Program-made: the position numbers and the translations under genes | Origin: Planctomycetia bacterium | GTDB taxonomy: Bacteria > Planctomycetota > Planctomycetia > Gemmatales > HRBIN36 | Direction of reading: 5' to 3' | DNA: 64,000 bases | Assembly: GCA_016795155.1 (NCBI GenBank) | Contig: JAEUIE010000023.1 | Span: forward strand, 1 to 64,000 | The notes under the pieces: model-generated | What the model was told of the DNA's origin: nothing | Database searches by the model: none | The model's input: only the letters and a program-made list of their open reading frames with translations | In this document: positions 16,438-25,563 of the stretch, one piece after another | Numbering within the stretch: position 1 is the stretch's first letter | Layout: each line of letters starts with the position of its first letter

Positions 16438-19146
16438 TTACTTCTTCTCCGCCTCCTTCTTCAGCATGTTCAGCAGTACCCGATAATCATCGCGGCCCTG
16501 CAGGACTTTGAACTTCTCGTCGGTTTCCAGTTGTTTGAAGTTCTTCCAACCGGCGTTGGCGGCTTTCTGCAGATATTCCATGGCATGATCAGCTTCACTT
16601 TGACTGGCTTTCTTGTCAGCTTCTTTCCTAAGTGATGCCATGGAGGCCCAGGCTCCTGCCAGGTCGATGAGATACTCGACGCTGGTCAGTTGAAGTTTCT
16701 CCCACTCCGCCAGGACAGTCTTGCAGGCAGCAAGGTCACGCCGTGCATGCAGGCAGCGAAAGTGAAATGCCTGTATCGCATGGATCAGTTCTGCATCAAC
16801 TTTACTGGCATCGACCCGCTCCATGAAGGTCTTGATCCAGGGCAGCGCTTCCTGACTGCGGTTCAGGTCGAACAGGCGAGCAACGATATAGGAAATGCAT
16901 CTCAATGTATCAGCATGTTTTTTGCCAAAACGCTTTTCATGCAAGGGCAAGGACGCCTGCAGGATCGCTAGAGCGTCAGCAAATCGGCCCAGGGAAGTGT
17001 AACAGTTCGATAATTGAACGGTGGTATAGAGCGTTTCCAGATGATCCTGCCCGAGTTTATCCTGCTGCTGCTTGAAAATGAATTCATACAGTTCGCAAGC
17101 CTCTTCGTGCCGATGCATCCGGCCGAGGCATTCGGCCAGACTGTCCATCGTATTCAGTGTCTGAGGATGGGAATCACCCAGGTATTTCTTTTGTAGTTCA
17201 ATGCCTTCATGGAGTAAAGCCAGAGCTTCTGACTGCCTGTCAACCTGGAAATAGTTGACGCCGAGATTATTCATGCACAACATGGTAAAAGCGTTGCCCA
17301 GTCCACGATGGACACGTGCCAGCTTCAGCACTTCTTCTCGCAAGGCGAGCGCTTCCGGCTTGCGATCGAACTTATCGAAACTACCCGCCAGGTTGTTCAT
17401 GGCCATCTGGGTGGTATGATGCGCTTGCCCGAGGTGCTCTTGAGCGAGTTGATAGGCCAGTTCGCGTGCCTTCAGTGCTTCTTGATGTTGTCCCAGTGTC
17501 GCGTGCATGTTGGCAAGTGCCATCAACGATAAGAGAGTATCGTTGTGTTGTGGACCTAGATGCTTCATACGCAGTTCGTAACAACGCTTGTATTGCTCGG
17601 CGGCAATTTCCACTTCTCCCAGATAATCAAAAGACTTGCCTATGGTCATGCGGATCCTGGCTTCGACTACCGGTTGGGTAACGAAATCGTCAGAGATGGA
17701 CTTGAGTGCGGTTTCCAGCGCTTCCCTCAACATCACATCGCGACCTAACCCCATCTCCAGACCTTTGGGACGGGCGGCCGATAAGATCTTGTTTTCGACA
17801 AACTCGAGCACTGCACGGATCTCAGCTTCTTTGTCTTGTGCTTTCTGGCGTTGTTCTGACTCAGCCACTTTGGCTTGATATTCCTGTTTGGCACTTTGTA
17901 GAGCTTCTTCTTCCTTGGCGTGGGCGCGGAAGAGGCCCCAGGTTGTACCAATCATGCCTGCCAGCAACACTGCAACCAATGCAGAGCCAGCAATCAGGAC
18001 CATTCTTCTCTGCCGTCGCTGTTCTTCTGCATGCATCGTCGCTTTGGTGCGTTCCATTTCTGCCTGTCTGGCTCGCTGCTCGGCAGCAGCTCGAAGTTGA
18101 GCAACCTCACTGGCGACGGCTTCGCCGTGGGAGGGTCGATCCTCCGGCTTACCGGCAAGACAGCGCTTGGCCAATGCAATGAGATCAGGTTCAGCGCCAC
18201 AAGCATCTAAACGGGCATAGCTATCGCTCAGCATTCCCATGGCCGAAAGCAGGCGGACTGATTCGGGATGATCTCCAACAAATGGCGGCTTACCGGTCAG
18301 CATGCAACAGAGAATCGCCCCCAATCCAAAGACATCGGAACGTGCATCCAGAAGGTGAGCAGCACCGATCGCCTGTTCAGGAGACATGTAGGCGGGAGTT
18401 CCCAGCACGCTGCCAGCGGTCGTGAGTTGCGAGCTGGGTGTGCTGACGATGGAGTGCGATTCGTACTGAATGGTGAAATCAGTTTCGAGGGGTTGGTCAA
18501 CGGAAGGAGTTGAAGTGGAATCGACATTCTGGTTCAGGACTTTCGCCAGCCCCCAATCCATCACCTGAATTTCACCGAAGGCGCCCACCATGATGTTTTG
18601 TGGTTTCAGATCGCGGTGAATGACATGATGGGCATGGGCATAACCGATAGCCTGGCAGATCGCTTCAAAGATACTGAGATAATTGGCAGGACGGGTGTGT
18701 GGCACGGTAATGTCATGCTCGTGGCAGCCTGGCTTTTTCTTCCAGATCAGATCGCTGAGTGTGTATCCCTTGATGAGTTTCATCACGAGATAGCGTCTGC
18801 CATCAGGCATGATGCCCGTTTGATGTATGGCTGGAATGCCCGGATGCTGCAACTGCCCGGTTATGCGGGCTTCTTCCATGAACCGTAATACCTGGAGAGA
18901 ATCTTCTTCGTACTTCGGCAGCAAAATCTTGATCGCGATATCACGGTCGAAGGACAGATCGCGAGCGCGATAGACAATGCCCATCCCGCCGCGGCCTAAT
19001 TCTTCGAGGATTTCAAACCCGGGTGGTGCGTGGATGGCACGGTCAACGGGCTGACTGCCTGTGCCAGCATTCAGCTCATGCCCATGATCCGGCAACGTTT
19101 TATCACTGACGTGATCAGGCTCAAGCTGATGACTGGACGGGTTCAT
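16438..19146 (-). CDS. Ser/Thr protein kinase with membrane helix and TPR sensor domain
   Basis: A 902-residue protein. The kinase domain spans residues about 44-345: Gly loop GRGGMGIVYRARD (51-63), Lys73 in AIKIL, Glu in the EEARITGQL helix, catalytic HRDLKPQN (Asp179), and metal-binding DWG at 197-199 in place of DFG. It also has GTPAYMSPEQA and the RSDVFGLGAILC block. A basic linker and one membrane helix (about 382-404, MVLIAGSALVAVLLAGMIGTTWG) follow. The extracytoplasmic part starts with a coiled coil and holds about ten TPR-like repeats (LLSLMALANMHATLGQHQEA, NNLGVNYFQVDRQSEALALL and others). It probably senses a protein or peptide outside and signals inside by Thr phosphorylation. DWG is usual in planctomycete kinases. 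A 41-residue lipoprotein gene lies 42 bp upstream. Confidence 0.93.
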   Translation of the reverse strand: MNPSSHQLEPDHVSDKTLPDHGHELNAGTGSQPVDRAIHAPPGFEILEELGRGGMGIVYRARDLSFDRDIAIKILLPKYEEDSLQVLRFMEEARITGQLQHPGIPAIHQTGIMPDGRRYLVMKLIKGYTLSDLIWKKKPGCHEHDITVPHTRPANYLSIFEAICQAIGYAHAHHVIHRDLKPQNIMVGAFGEIQVMDWGLAKVLNQNVDSTSTPSVDQPLETDFTIQYESHSIVSTPSSQLTTAGSVLGTPAYMSPEQAIGAAHLLDARSDVFGLGAILCCMLTGKPPFVGDHPESVRLLSAMGMLSDSYARLDACGAEPDLIALAKRCLAGKPEDRPSHGEAVASEVAQLRAAAEQRARQAEMERTKATMHAEEQRRQRRMVLIAGSALVAVLLAGMIGTTWGLFRAHAKEEEALQSAKQEYQAKVAESEQRQKAQDKEAEIRAVLEFVENKILSAARPKGLEMGLGRDVMLREALETALKSISDDFVTQPVVEARIRMTIGKSFDYLGEVEIAAEQYKRCYELRMKHLGPQHNDTLLSLMALANMHATLGQHQEALKARELAYQLAQEHLGQAHHTTQMAMNNLAGSFDKFDRKPEALALREEVLKLARVHRGLGNAFTMLCMNNLGVNYFQVDRQSEALALLHEGIELQKKYLGDSHPQTLNTMDSLAECLGRMHRHEEACELYEFIFKQQQDKLGQDHLETLYTTVQLSNCYTSLGRFADALAILQASLPLHEKRFGKKHADTLRCISYIVARLFDLNRSQEALPWIKTFMERVDASKVDAELIHAIQAFHFRCLHARRDLAACKTVLAEWEKLQLTSVEYLIDLAGAWASMASLRKEADKKASQSEADHAMEYLQKAANAGWKNFKQLETDEKFKVLQGRDDYRVLLNMLKKEAEKK

Positions 19147-19188
19147 GAAACGAACCTGGTAACAGAATTAGTCGATTGCCCCGAGGAC

Positions 19189-19314
19189 TCAGGAAGCACG
19201 AGTCGGCTGAGTTCCCTGGGGAAAAGTGGGTTTCGTTCCCTGTGGTTTCTTTTCACTGCAACCCACAGCAATAAGACTCAACAGCAGCATTCCTACAAGT
19301 GTTAGTTTTCGCAT
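19189..19314 (-). CDS. 41-residue predicted lipoprotein
   Basis: A very short gene: ATG 19314 to TGA 19191-19189, with AAGGAA 7 nt upstream. The product begins MRKLTLVGMLLLSLIAVGCS, a compact signal peptide ending in lipobox AVGC, so Cys19 is the likely lipidated residue. The mature part of 23 residues is basic and Pro/Gln/Thr-rich (EKKPQGTKPTFPQGTQPTRA). It is the first gene of a probable two-gene unit with the TPR kinase. Short lipoproteins of this form are often missed; the ribosome site, basic N-terminus and lipobox together make this one credible. Function unknown. Confidence 0.7.
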   Translation of the reverse strand: MRKLTLVGMLLLSLIAVGCSEKKPQGTKPTFPQGTQPTRAS

Positions 19315-19396
19315 GGTGGAGTTCCTTTTTGTAACTGTCAACTGCTGGTACTAAGTTTCCCTCATTCCTGGCTGGTGTCAACGATATTCGTGCCGA

Positions 19397-21211
19397 TCAT
19401 GAGTTACCCCGCTTGAGTTCCAGTTCCTGCCAGCGGTGATACAGCCTGTCTACCTCCTGCTGGGCTGCCTCCATAGCATGGCAGGCTTCTGTTAACGCTA
19501 GATGCCCCGCAGTGGAAGCTGCTTCTACTGCAGCATGGCACTCGGTCAGTTTCGCCTCCGCAGCAGCTATCGCCTCCTCCATCTGGTTCCATTCCTGCTG
19601 TTCCTTGAAGCTTAATTTCTTGGGCTTTGATTCGGTCACGGTGCGTTTTGCCGGAGCAGCAGCAACAGTTTCTTTCTTCTGTTTCTCTGTTTGAGCCTTG
19701 TCGTAACTGGTGATCCATTGGCCGACATTCGCATAGGAACCGGCATTGCCATCGCCATCGAGGCCAATGACCTCGGTGCATAGCCGATCCATCAGGTCGC
19801 GATCATGGCTGACCAGCACCACCGCCCCGGGGAATTCCGACAGGCTTTCTTCGAGCACTTCCAGCGCAGGTATATCCAGATCATTCGTCGGCTCATCGAG
19901 CAGCAGCACATCGGCTGGTTGCAGCATCAACTGGGCAATCCGCACCCGCGCCTGCTCCCCACCTGAAAGCGCTCCCACGCTGATTTCGAGCCTGTCAGAT
20001 TGAAACAGAAACCGGTTCGCCCACGAAACCACGTGAATAGGCCGATCACGATAGATGACAATATCGTTGCCGCCACCCAGTGCTTGCTTCAGACTCTGGT
20101 CGGTTTGCAGAGCCGACCGACCCTGCTCGAACATGACGGTTCGGAGTTTGTCCGCCCGTTGAATCGTTCCGGCATCTGGCGTGATCAGACCAGCTAATAC
20201 TTTAAGCAACGTACTTTTGCCGCTGCCGTTGGCTCCCAGCAGGCCAAGTTTGGTTCCTGGGCTTAAGAGCAAATCAACATTCTGAAACAGTTGCTTGCCG
20301 CCGAGCGCATGAGTAAGCCCGCTGGCTGCCAGCAGTTTGCGAGTCTGTCGGCCGGTGTCAGCAAAGTCGATCCCAGCAGAACCAGCCTGGGCTGTGCGAT
20401 ACTTCAGCTCTGCCAGTTCCTCCCGCCGGGCGTAGGCATCTTCGATGCGTGAAGATGCCTTGCGGGTTCGTGCAGCAGCTTTGCGGCCCAGCCATTCCGT
20501 TTCCCGCCTTACCTGATTGGCAACCGATTCCTGCTGTCTGGCTTGTGTCTCCAGGAATTCATCGCGTCTATCAACGAACTCGTCATAACCTGCTGCGAAA
20601 CGAAAAGCTCCACCAGGGTATACGCGGTTGATCTCGATGATCTCATCAGCCACTGCCCGCAGAAATGCACGATCATGGCTGGCTGCCAGGTAGCCAAACG
20701 GAGCATCGCGAAGAAGCCGTTCAAGCCAGACAATGCTGCTGAGGTCAAGATGATTCGTTGGCTCATCCAGTAGAAGAAAATCAGGTTTCTTGACCAGTTG
20801 GCAGGCGAGCGACAATCGTTTCCGCCATCCGCCGGAAAGCGTGGAAGCCTGCACGCTGGTATCGGTGAAGCCTGTCTGTGTCAGTGTGATCGCAGCCTGG
20901 GTTTCCTTTTCGTAATCTTCGCTAGGTTCATCTGATAGTGCAGCGACAACGACTTCCAGAACAGTCTTTCCTGCAGGGAAAACATCATCCTGAGCCAGGT
21001 AGCCAAGCCGTGTCCCTCGTTTGAGGGAACGAGTCCCTTCGTCGTGAGGCTCACTTCCCAGCAATACCTTGAGCAGCGTTGATTTTCCGGAACCATTGGG
21101 GCCAATGAGACCCAGACGTGCGCCTTCATGCAGATCAACCGAAAGATCACTGAAGAGTGGCCGCGGGCCGAATCCCTTGCTGATTTTCTGAGCAGAAAGT
21201 AGCAGACTCAT
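19397..21211 (-). CDS. ABC-F family ATPase (Uup-like)
   Basis: A 604-residue soluble protein with two complete ABC cassettes and no membrane domain. Cassette 1 has GPNGSGKSTLLK, signature LSGGWRKRLSLAC and Walker B FLLLDEPTNHLD. Cassette 2 has GANGSGKSTLLK, LSGGEQARVRIAQ and VLLLDEPTNDLD. Between them is the long helical linker with many Arg and Glu residues (ETEWLGRKAAARTRKASSR). After cassette 2 a coiled-coil tail of about 80 residues (EEAIAAAEAKLTECHAAVEAA) is typical of Uup. ABC-F proteins act at the ribosome or on nucleic acids; Uup is linked to transposon precise excision and ribosome function in Escherichia coli. The family is certain; the subfamily is likely. Confidence 0.92.
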   Translation of the reverse strand: MSLLLSAQKISKGFGPRPLFSDLSVDLHEGARLGLIGPNGSGKSTLLKVLLGSEPHDEGTRSLKRGTRLGYLAQDDVFPAGKTVLEVVVAALSDEPSEDYEKETQAAITLTQTGFTDTSVQASTLSGGWRKRLSLACQLVKKPDFLLLDEPTNHLDLSSIVWLERLLRDAPFGYLAASHDRAFLRAVADEIIEINRVYPGGAFRFAAGYDEFVDRRDEFLETQARQQESVANQVRRETEWLGRKAAARTRKASSRIEDAYARREELAELKYRTAQAGSAGIDFADTGRQTRKLLAASGLTHALGGKQLFQNVDLLLSPGTKLGLLGANGSGKSTLLKVLAGLITPDAGTIQRADKLRTVMFEQGRSALQTDQSLKQALGGGNDIVIYRDRPIHVVSWANRFLFQSDRLEISVGALSGGEQARVRIAQLMLQPADVLLLDEPTNDLDIPALEVLEESLSEFPGAVVLVSHDRDLMDRLCTEVIGLDGDGNAGSYANVGQWITSYDKAQTEKQKKETVAAAPAKRTVTESKPKKLSFKEQQEWNQMEEAIAAAEAKLTECHAAVEAASTAGHLALTEACHAMEAAQQEVDRLYHRWQELELKRGNS

Positions 21212-21330
21212 ATCGAACCAGTGAAGTTACGTGACGAACCTTAATGATATGAGGCAAATAGTGGACTTTCCAAAGCCTGACAGGTTGCGTGTATCAACGC
21301 AACCTGTCGCGTGAGATTTCGAATGCCTGA

Positions 21331-22278
21331 CTACTTAACCGGTGCAACCACCTGTAATTCGTTCTGCACTTCATACACGCCTGGTTCCAATTGCACCATG
21401 GCAGCTGCCAGTTGCCTGGAGTAATCGCTGGTCACTTGGCCACGCAGGATGGCCGTTTCGCCACGTTTCAAAACTTGAAGATTCTGTGCACCCTGCATGC
21501 CGGGTGAACTGGTGAGCCGTTGTGTAAAATCACCGCCGATAGCAACAGCATTGCCGCCAGTTGGAGCAGCGGGTGCAGCCTTGCCTTCGTAATTCACCTG
21601 ATAGCCAATGGAGGCTTGCTGGGTTTGATTCATCTGGTTGTTGCCACCGAGGAAAGCGCTGTTGTTTCCGAGGAAACCAGTTCCCCCCATCATGCCCATA
21701 CCCATGCGGTTGCCGCCCATCATATTCTGCATGCCACCCATGCCCATGCGGTTGCCACCCAGGCCACCACCACCAAAGCCGCCGCCCAGTGTTCCTGCAC
21801 CCAAACCACCACCGCCGAGGCCGCCTCCGCCTAATCCTGTACCGCCTCGTAGTCCGGTGTTGCCACCCAGGCCAGTGTTGGCGCCAAGCCCTGTGCCGGT
21901 TCGTCCCGTAGTACCCATACCACCGCCAGTAAGGCCTCCGCCGCCAGTACCTGCGAAACCAGAGCCAGTACCAGCGAAGCCCATACCTGTTCCAGTGGTC
22001 GATCCGGTTCCAGAACCAGAAGGTCGATAGGCTGCAAATGGATCAGGGTTGGTGTTGGCAATGGTAGCAGCGTTACCGAAGACACTCTCGAAATTTACAT
22101 TAACGTTACTGCCCAGCAATGTGGTGTTCGCCTGGCCAACGATGCCGTTACCAGAGGTGTTTCCAGTCCCCTGGCCCATGCTGCCTGATCCCATGCCTGC
22201 CTGGTTGTTGCCCTGAGCCAGAATACCTGCAGGCAGGACCAACATAGCTGCACTGATAAATAAATGTTTTCGCAACAT
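21331..22278 (-). CDS. Exported Gly-rich protein with C-terminal BON-like domain
   Basis: A 315-residue protein. The start is ATG 22278 (MLRKHLFISAAMLVLPAGILAQ), with GGGGAAAG just upstream and a clear signal peptide; an in-frame ATG nine codons earlier is less likely. Residues about 80-220 are a low-complexity Gly/Met/Thr/Leu repeat region (GLGANTGLGGNTGLRGGTG, GGNRMGMGGMQNMMGG). The last 70 residues (QNLQVLKRGETAILRGQVTS, then QLAAAMVQLEPGVYEVQNEL) fit a single BON domain: helix, strand, then a GVYEVQNEL end. BON domains bind membranes or envelope partners. The Gly-rich region may be a flexible spacer or polymerising segment. Strong reverse-strand frames here are artefacts of the repeats. 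Confidence 0.8.
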   Translation of the reverse strand: MLRKHLFISAAMLVLPAGILAQGNNQAGMGSGSMGQGTGNTSGNGIVGQANTTLLGSNVNVNFESVFGNAATIANTNPDPFAAYRPSGSGTGSTTGTGMGFAGTGSGFAGTGGGGLTGGGMGTTGRTGTGLGANTGLGGNTGLRGGTGLGGGGLGGGGLGAGTLGGGFGGGGLGGNRMGMGGMQNMMGGNRMGMGMMGGTGFLGNNSAFLGGNNQMNQTQQASIGYQVNYEGKAAPAAPTGGNAVAIGGDFTQRLTSSPGMQGAQNLQVLKRGETAILRGQVTSDYSRQLAAAMVQLEPGVYEVQNELQVVAPVK

Positions 22279-22551
22279 GACTTTCCCCAGAATCCGGCAC
22301 TTCATTATTTATAGTCGCCGTTTCTTGACGAAAAAACAAGTGAATCCCTATCTGTTCAGCTATTTCTCATTGAATATGAGCAAGAAATGGTAATCTCATT
22401 TTACCAATGTTTCCTTGCTCGGCTTGTTTCCCTGTTTTTACGCCAAATTACTCGCTGTGGGTCTTTCACACTGACTCTTTGAATTGCAAAAGTAGTCGCA
22501 ACCCGGTGAAGATCAACGTAGAATACCCACGTTCGTTCCGAGGGTATCTTC

Positions 22552-25500
22552 ATGCAGGCAACCAGATGGTGTATGGCAGTTGCATGCGTTGTGCTGAGTC
22601 TGTCTGCCTACAGTCAGCCACCATCTGATACCGATGCGGTACTGCAGCAGGAAAAGAACGACGTACAGCAAAGCCCTGCTGCCAAGTTCTTTCCTGCTGG
22701 TTTGTTTGAGAAAGTCGAAGCACTGCAGGTAAAACTGAAAGAGACCAGAGATAATCATCAGTTACAGTTGTTACAGCAGCAGGCACGCTGGCTACTTCCT
22801 GAGCCGCAAATATCTCTGCCTGCCCATGTTTCCCGCATCATGGGTACCTTGAAATTCAAACACGATACTTATCCTGTTGCTGTCCTTTTTGCGCCCGATG
22901 GCAAATCACTCTACACCAGCAGCAGCGATGGCACGGTTCGACAATGGAATTTGCAAAATGGCCGTACACTGAAAACGTGGGAGATCGGCAAACCGGTGGG
23001 ACCGATGGCCTTATCGAACAACGGCCAATACCTGGCTGTTGGAGAAGGATACCGTCAGACTCCCAATATGGATGCCTCTTCACTGAATGCTCAGGAAGAG
23101 TATGCCATTCATGTCATTGATCTTTCCACAGGAAAAGTGAAGTGGAAATCGCAAGGCATCCAGGTAGCCATTCTATGCCTCGCATTCAGCTCAGATGATA
23201 AGCTGCTCACTGCTGGAACTCTGCAGGGGAAATCAGACCCCATTCAAGTCTGGAATGTTGCCAGCGGCAAGCTCGAAAAGACTTTCAAATCGTTGCACGC
23301 CATCTTGAATACGGCCTGGTCCAGGGATGGAAGCAAGCTGTTCGTTACGACTTCAGACCGTTCGTTTGGTACCTACGATACCAGCACTGGCATGCAGATG
23401 CAGTCCATCCGTGAAAAGGGCATGATCTACAGCATGGCACTGAGCCCGGATGAAAAAACGCTGGCCATTGCCGGCGACACGGTTGATGAAAGCAATGCAC
23501 TCTGCATCAAGCTGTATGACACCTCTGACTGGAAAGTGACTTCCACCCTGGCAGGAAATGCCAACAGCATTATCAGTCTGGCATTTCAGGCGAATGGGCA
23601 GAACCTGGTCAGTTCCAGTGCCAAGCCTGAAGCAACCATCAAAGTCTGGAACCTCGCACAGAAAACAGCAACCAGTCAATACCTTGGGCATCTGAATGAT
23701 GTGACCTCCGTTGCAATCAGCCCAGCAGATAAATCCATCGCTTCTGCCAGCCTCGATGGCAGCATGCGACTATGGTTTCCCACGCAGGTGAAACCGCCCG
23801 AAACCATCTTCGCGGGAAAAGCTCCGGTCTGGTCAGTAGCCTGTGCAGCCAAATTGCTGCTCACTACCAGCGCTGATCATCATGCCGTGGTGCTGGATTC
23901 AGAGACCGGTAAGGAGATTTCACGTTATCGAGAACACGAAGCGCCGGTAACCGCTGGGTGCATTCGCCAAGACGGTCAACTGGTGGCAACTGGCGGCGCT
24001 GACAAAACCATCAGGCTGTGGGAACCCGCCACAGGAAAAACAGTAACCATGTTGTCAGGCCACAACGGCGTCATCACCACGCTGGTATTCAGTAACGATG
24101 GTAAACGGCTCTTTTCCGCCAGTGCCGACAAAACGGTCCGAGCTTGGAACCTGGAGAGCAAGCAGCAGATTTTCAGCAAGGAACAGCATCGCAGTGTCGT
24201 TACCTCGCTGGCGCTGAATGCTGATGGTTCGTTACTCGCTTCAGGTGGTGCAGACAACATCATCCGCATCTGGCGGGCACACGATGGCAGCGAACTGCGC
24301 TCCCTGATCGGACACACCGCAGCGATCACCGGCCTGGCATTCAGCCCCGGTGGCACACTGCTCGCCAGTGTTGGCGCCGATGGACTCACCAAAATCTGGG
24401 AACCTGCCACCAGGAACGATGCTCTGCGTACTCTTGCAGGGCACGTCGGGCAGTTGATGGCAGTCGCATTCAGCCCTGACTTGCAATACCTGGCCACGGC
24501 TGGTGCTGATGAAACCATCCGCATCTGGAACCTGATGTCGTTCACGGAATCACGAGCACTCAAGGGCCATACCAGTTGGGTCTCCAGCCTCACCTTCTCT
24601 CCTGATGGCGATTCACTTTTCAGTGCCTCGGTCGATGGCACGGTACGTCGATGGAGAGAATCCAAGGCATTTGAACCAGTACGCTATGGCCATGAACAGG
24701 CCATTCGTTTCATGTCGATCAGTCCCAATGGCGATCGACTCATTTCAGCCAGCGATGATGGCAGATTGATTCTCTGGGACACCGCTACCGGCAACGAACT
24801 GGCTCAATGGAAGGGCCATGCCTCACCTGTTCAGCAACTGGCTTTCTCGCTGGATGGCAAACGGTTTATCTCGATGGATAAGGACTTGTCTCTCAAACTA
24901 TGGAACCTGGCATCCTTGCAGGAAGTGCAGTCGTTGAGTTTGAAGCTGGATGGAATCACTCGCGCTGCATTTCTGAATGCAGATCAAGGAGTTGCCATCG
25001 CCAGTGGTGCTTCAACGATAGGCATGTGGACCCTGGAGAACGGCACATTCAAACCGGAACCACAGACAACTTTTACAGGACACGAAAGACACTGCAATGC
25101 AGTAGGCTTTGCCAGGGAAAAAGTGGCGCTGGGTGGCATGGATGGCAATGTTAAACTCTGGAATTTGAAAGACTTCAAGCAGGGATCGGATGATAGCCTG
25201 CGCTGTTATCCCGTGGCAGTTCACGAGTTGGCACTCAGTGCCGATGGCAAACAGATGTTTACCACCAGTCAGGAAAATGAATTTAAACTCTGGAACCTGG
25301 AAAACAAACAGTTGATTCATTCCTGGGTTGGCCGATCAGCGAAATTGACAGCATTGGCATTACATCCAGGTGGAAACCGGATCATCACCAGTTTTGACAA
25401 CGGTGAGGTTGTCTTCTGGGATGGCGTTACCGGTAAGGAATTGCGTGCCTGGAAATTCAAAGGCCTGATTACCGATCTTCAACTGTTGACCAAGGCACCA

Positions 25501-25557
25501 CATGCCTATGCAGCCACTGCGAACGGCGTGATCTATCAACTGGACCTTCCTCAATAA
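22552..25557 (+). CDS. Exported WD40-repeat beta-propeller protein
   Basis: A 1001-residue protein with signal peptide MQATRWCMAVACVVLSLSAYSQ, behind GAGGG spaced 7 nt from ATG. After a helical N-terminal stretch (about 25-95), WD40 repeats run to the end. There are roughly 18 blades, each of the form AFSPDGxxLxSASxDGTVRxWN: VAVLFAPDGKSLYTSSSDGT, SVAISPADKSIASASLDGSM, TLVFSNDGKRLFSASADKT, GLAFSPGGTLLASVGADGL. That is enough for two to three propellers. The role is a protein-binding scaffold, probably periplasmic. It is followed after 6 bp by rsmA, so the two genes are co-transcribed, though no functional link is evident. Confidence 0.93.
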   Translation: MQATRWCMAVACVVLSLSAYSQPPSDTDAVLQQEKNDVQQSPAAKFFPAGLFEKVEALQVKLKETRDNHQLQLLQQQARWLLPEPQISLPAHVSRIMGTLKFKHDTYPVAVLFAPDGKSLYTSSSDGTVRQWNLQNGRTLKTWEIGKPVGPMALSNNGQYLAVGEGYRQTPNMDASSLNAQEEYAIHVIDLSTGKVKWKSQGIQVAILCLAFSSDDKLLTAGTLQGKSDPIQVWNVASGKLEKTFKSLHAILNTAWSRDGSKLFVTTSDRSFGTYDTSTGMQMQSIREKGMIYSMALSPDEKTLAIAGDTVDESNALCIKLYDTSDWKVTSTLAGNANSIISLAFQANGQNLVSSSAKPEATIKVWNLAQKTATSQYLGHLNDVTSVAISPADKSIASASLDGSMRLWFPTQVKPPETIFAGKAPVWSVACAAKLLLTTSADHHAVVLDSETGKEISRYREHEAPVTAGCIRQDGQLVATGGADKTIRLWEPATGKTVTMLSGHNGVITTLVFSNDGKRLFSASADKTVRAWNLESKQQIFSKEQHRSVVTSLALNADGSLLASGGADNIIRIWRAHDGSELRSLIGHTAAITGLAFSPGGTLLASVGADGLTKIWEPATRNDALRTLAGHVGQLMAVAFSPDLQYLATAGADETIRIWNLMSFTESRALKGHTSWVSSLTFSPDGDSLFSASVDGTVRRWRESKAFEPVRYGHEQAIRFMSISPNGDRLISASDDGRLILWDTATGNELAQWKGHASPVQQLAFSLDGKRFISMDKDLSLKLWNLASLQEVQSLSLKLDGITRAAFLNADQGVAIASGASTIGMWTLENGTFKPEPQTTFTGHERHCNAVGFAREKVALGGMDGNVKLWNLKDFKQGSDDSLRCYPVAVHELALSADGKQMFTTSQENEFKLWNLENKQLIHSWVGRSAKLTALALHPGGNRIITSFDNGEVVFWDGVTGKELRAWKFKGLITDLQLLTKAPHAYAATANGVIYQLDLPQ

Positions 25558-25563
25558 TCTTTC

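Noticed and set aside
21638-22030. Pro-rich open frame on the plus strand opposite the Gly-rich BON gene
   Set aside because: It is the antisense of a Gly-rich repeat; the PPP/PVP pattern follows from GGN codons. No ribosome site, and the minus-strand gene has a clear signal peptide and BON domain.
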